Positions 13,431 through 13,760 of a stretch of DNA of 13,760 bases are shown in pieces (the stretch's first letter is position 1; every line of letters begins with the position of its first letter). Made by a program: the position numbers and the translations under genes. The DNA is from Planctomycetia bacterium (GTDB lineage: Bacteria; Planctomycetota; Planctomycetia; Gemmatales; Gemmataceae): assembly GCA_022616395.1 (NCBI GenBank), contig JAKEEV010000663.1, positions 1-13,760 of the forward strand, written 5' to 3'. The notes beneath the pieces were generated by a model that had not been told where the DNA came from, ran no database searches, and worked only from the letters and a program-made list of their open reading frames with translations.

Positions 13431-13466
13431 CTCCAGGTTGGCTGCCACGTGACAGCCAACCTGGAG
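13431..13466. terminator. 14-bp perfect hairpin between the DUF1559 and lipoprotein genes
   Basis: CTCCAGGTTGGCTG (13431-13444) and CAGCCAACCTGGAG (13453-13466) are perfect complements around an eight-base loop containing CACGTG. It starts 31 bases after the DUF1559 stop. It lacks a T-tract, so it may be a terminator, a processing/stability site or an attenuator that lowers expression of the lipoprotein gene. Confidence 0.55.
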
Positions 13467-13513
13467 GATTGCCCGCATTCTTCTGATTCACCAGCGTTGA
13501 GAGGAGACGGAAG

Positions 13514-13738
13514 ATGAGAACCCAACTGAGACTGAAACTCGGAATCCTGATGATGTCCCTTGTGTTGGTCGGTTGCGGAGAGAGCAACTCAGAAAACAAA
13601 CAGCCAGCCGCCGACGACAAACAACCCAGACTCCAAGGCGCCCCGGACCCCAAACTCCAGGGAGCACAACCGGCGTCTCCCAGTGGTCAACCCCCCGCCC
13701 CGACCGGCAGTAAGGCCGCCACAGCCGGAATTGAGTAA
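13514..13738 (+). CDS. Small low-complexity lipoprotein
   Basis: This is a 74-residue protein with a lipoprotein signal peptide: basic start MRTQLRLKLG, hydrophobic ILMMSLVLV, and a lipobox LVGC with Cys21 as the lipidation site. The mature 54 residues are hydrophilic and rich in Pro, Gln, Ala and Ser, with a loose internal repeat (PRLQGAPDPKLQGAQP). No fold is recognisable. GGAGACGG precedes the ATG by a few bases. Its position just after a DUF1559 gene suggests a shared transcript broken by the hairpin at 13431-13466. It may be an envelope-anchored accessory of the DUF1559 protein; this is inference from position only. Confidence 0.78.
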   Translation: MRTQLRLKLGILMMSLVLVGCGESNSENKQPAADDKQPRLQGAPDPKLQGAQPASPSGQPPAPTGSKAATAGIE

Positions 13739-13760
13739 CTCTCCATAGTCGGGGATGTCA

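Noticed and set aside
1..13760. tRNA, rRNA, integrase or complete insertion sequence.
   Set aside because: None could be recognised on either strand by reading; the repeats have no associated transposase within the window.

Overview
The window looks like chromosomal DNA of a high-GC planctomycete, probably from the Gemmata group. The evidence is a DUF1559 protein with a canonical prepilin N-terminus and an H-X9-DG C-terminal motif, a small exported-type protein with an N-terminal LEER (LEDR-like) motif, paired CBS-domain proteins, and dense short palindromic and heptameric repeats in the gaps. This placement is inferred from family knowledge; no search was run.

Minus-strand half (1-5720). 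The window opens with the N-terminus of an EttA-like ABC-F ATPase. Next come three co-oriented membrane proteins (405-1436, 1614-2150, 2150-2839) that share a membrane core; one of them is fused to a degenerate DUF1559 domain. Upstream lies a tight four-gene set, in transcription order: a PPP-like metallophosphoesterase (4872-5720), an endonuclease/exonuclease/phosphatase-fold protein (4053-4862), an unrecognised 126-residue protein (3662-4042) and a METTL21-like methyltransferase (2933-3652). It appears to be driven by an extended -10 promoter embedded in a 20-bp palindrome at 5745-5764.

Plus-strand half (6021-13738). It begins with a CBS-pair protein. A 79-residue LEER-motif protein follows, translationally coupled to an exported PDZ protein. 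Then come korA and korB, which encode a 2-oxoacid:ferredoxin oxidoreductase, a zinc-ribbon/CBS-pair protein, a canonical DUF1559 pseudopilin-like protein and a small lipoprotein. KorAB would provide CoA- and ferredoxin-dependent 2-oxoacid oxidation, and the nearby CBS proteins could be nucleotide-sensing partners.

The least ordinary aspect is the repeats. Two classes are present: modular hairpins built on a GTAGTC-type edge, and inverted arrays of 7-bp units. Both sit at gene 3' ends, and at four genes the stop codon itself lies inside the repeat (1614-2150, 2933-3652, 6800-8065, 8340-10322); at a fifth (korB) the repeat arm begins in the last two bases of the stop. The korA-korB and korB-CBS gaps are each bounded on both sides by inverted heptamer arrays. 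At the end of the PDZ gene, a 44-bp duplication/insertion footprint leaves the encoded protein unchanged.
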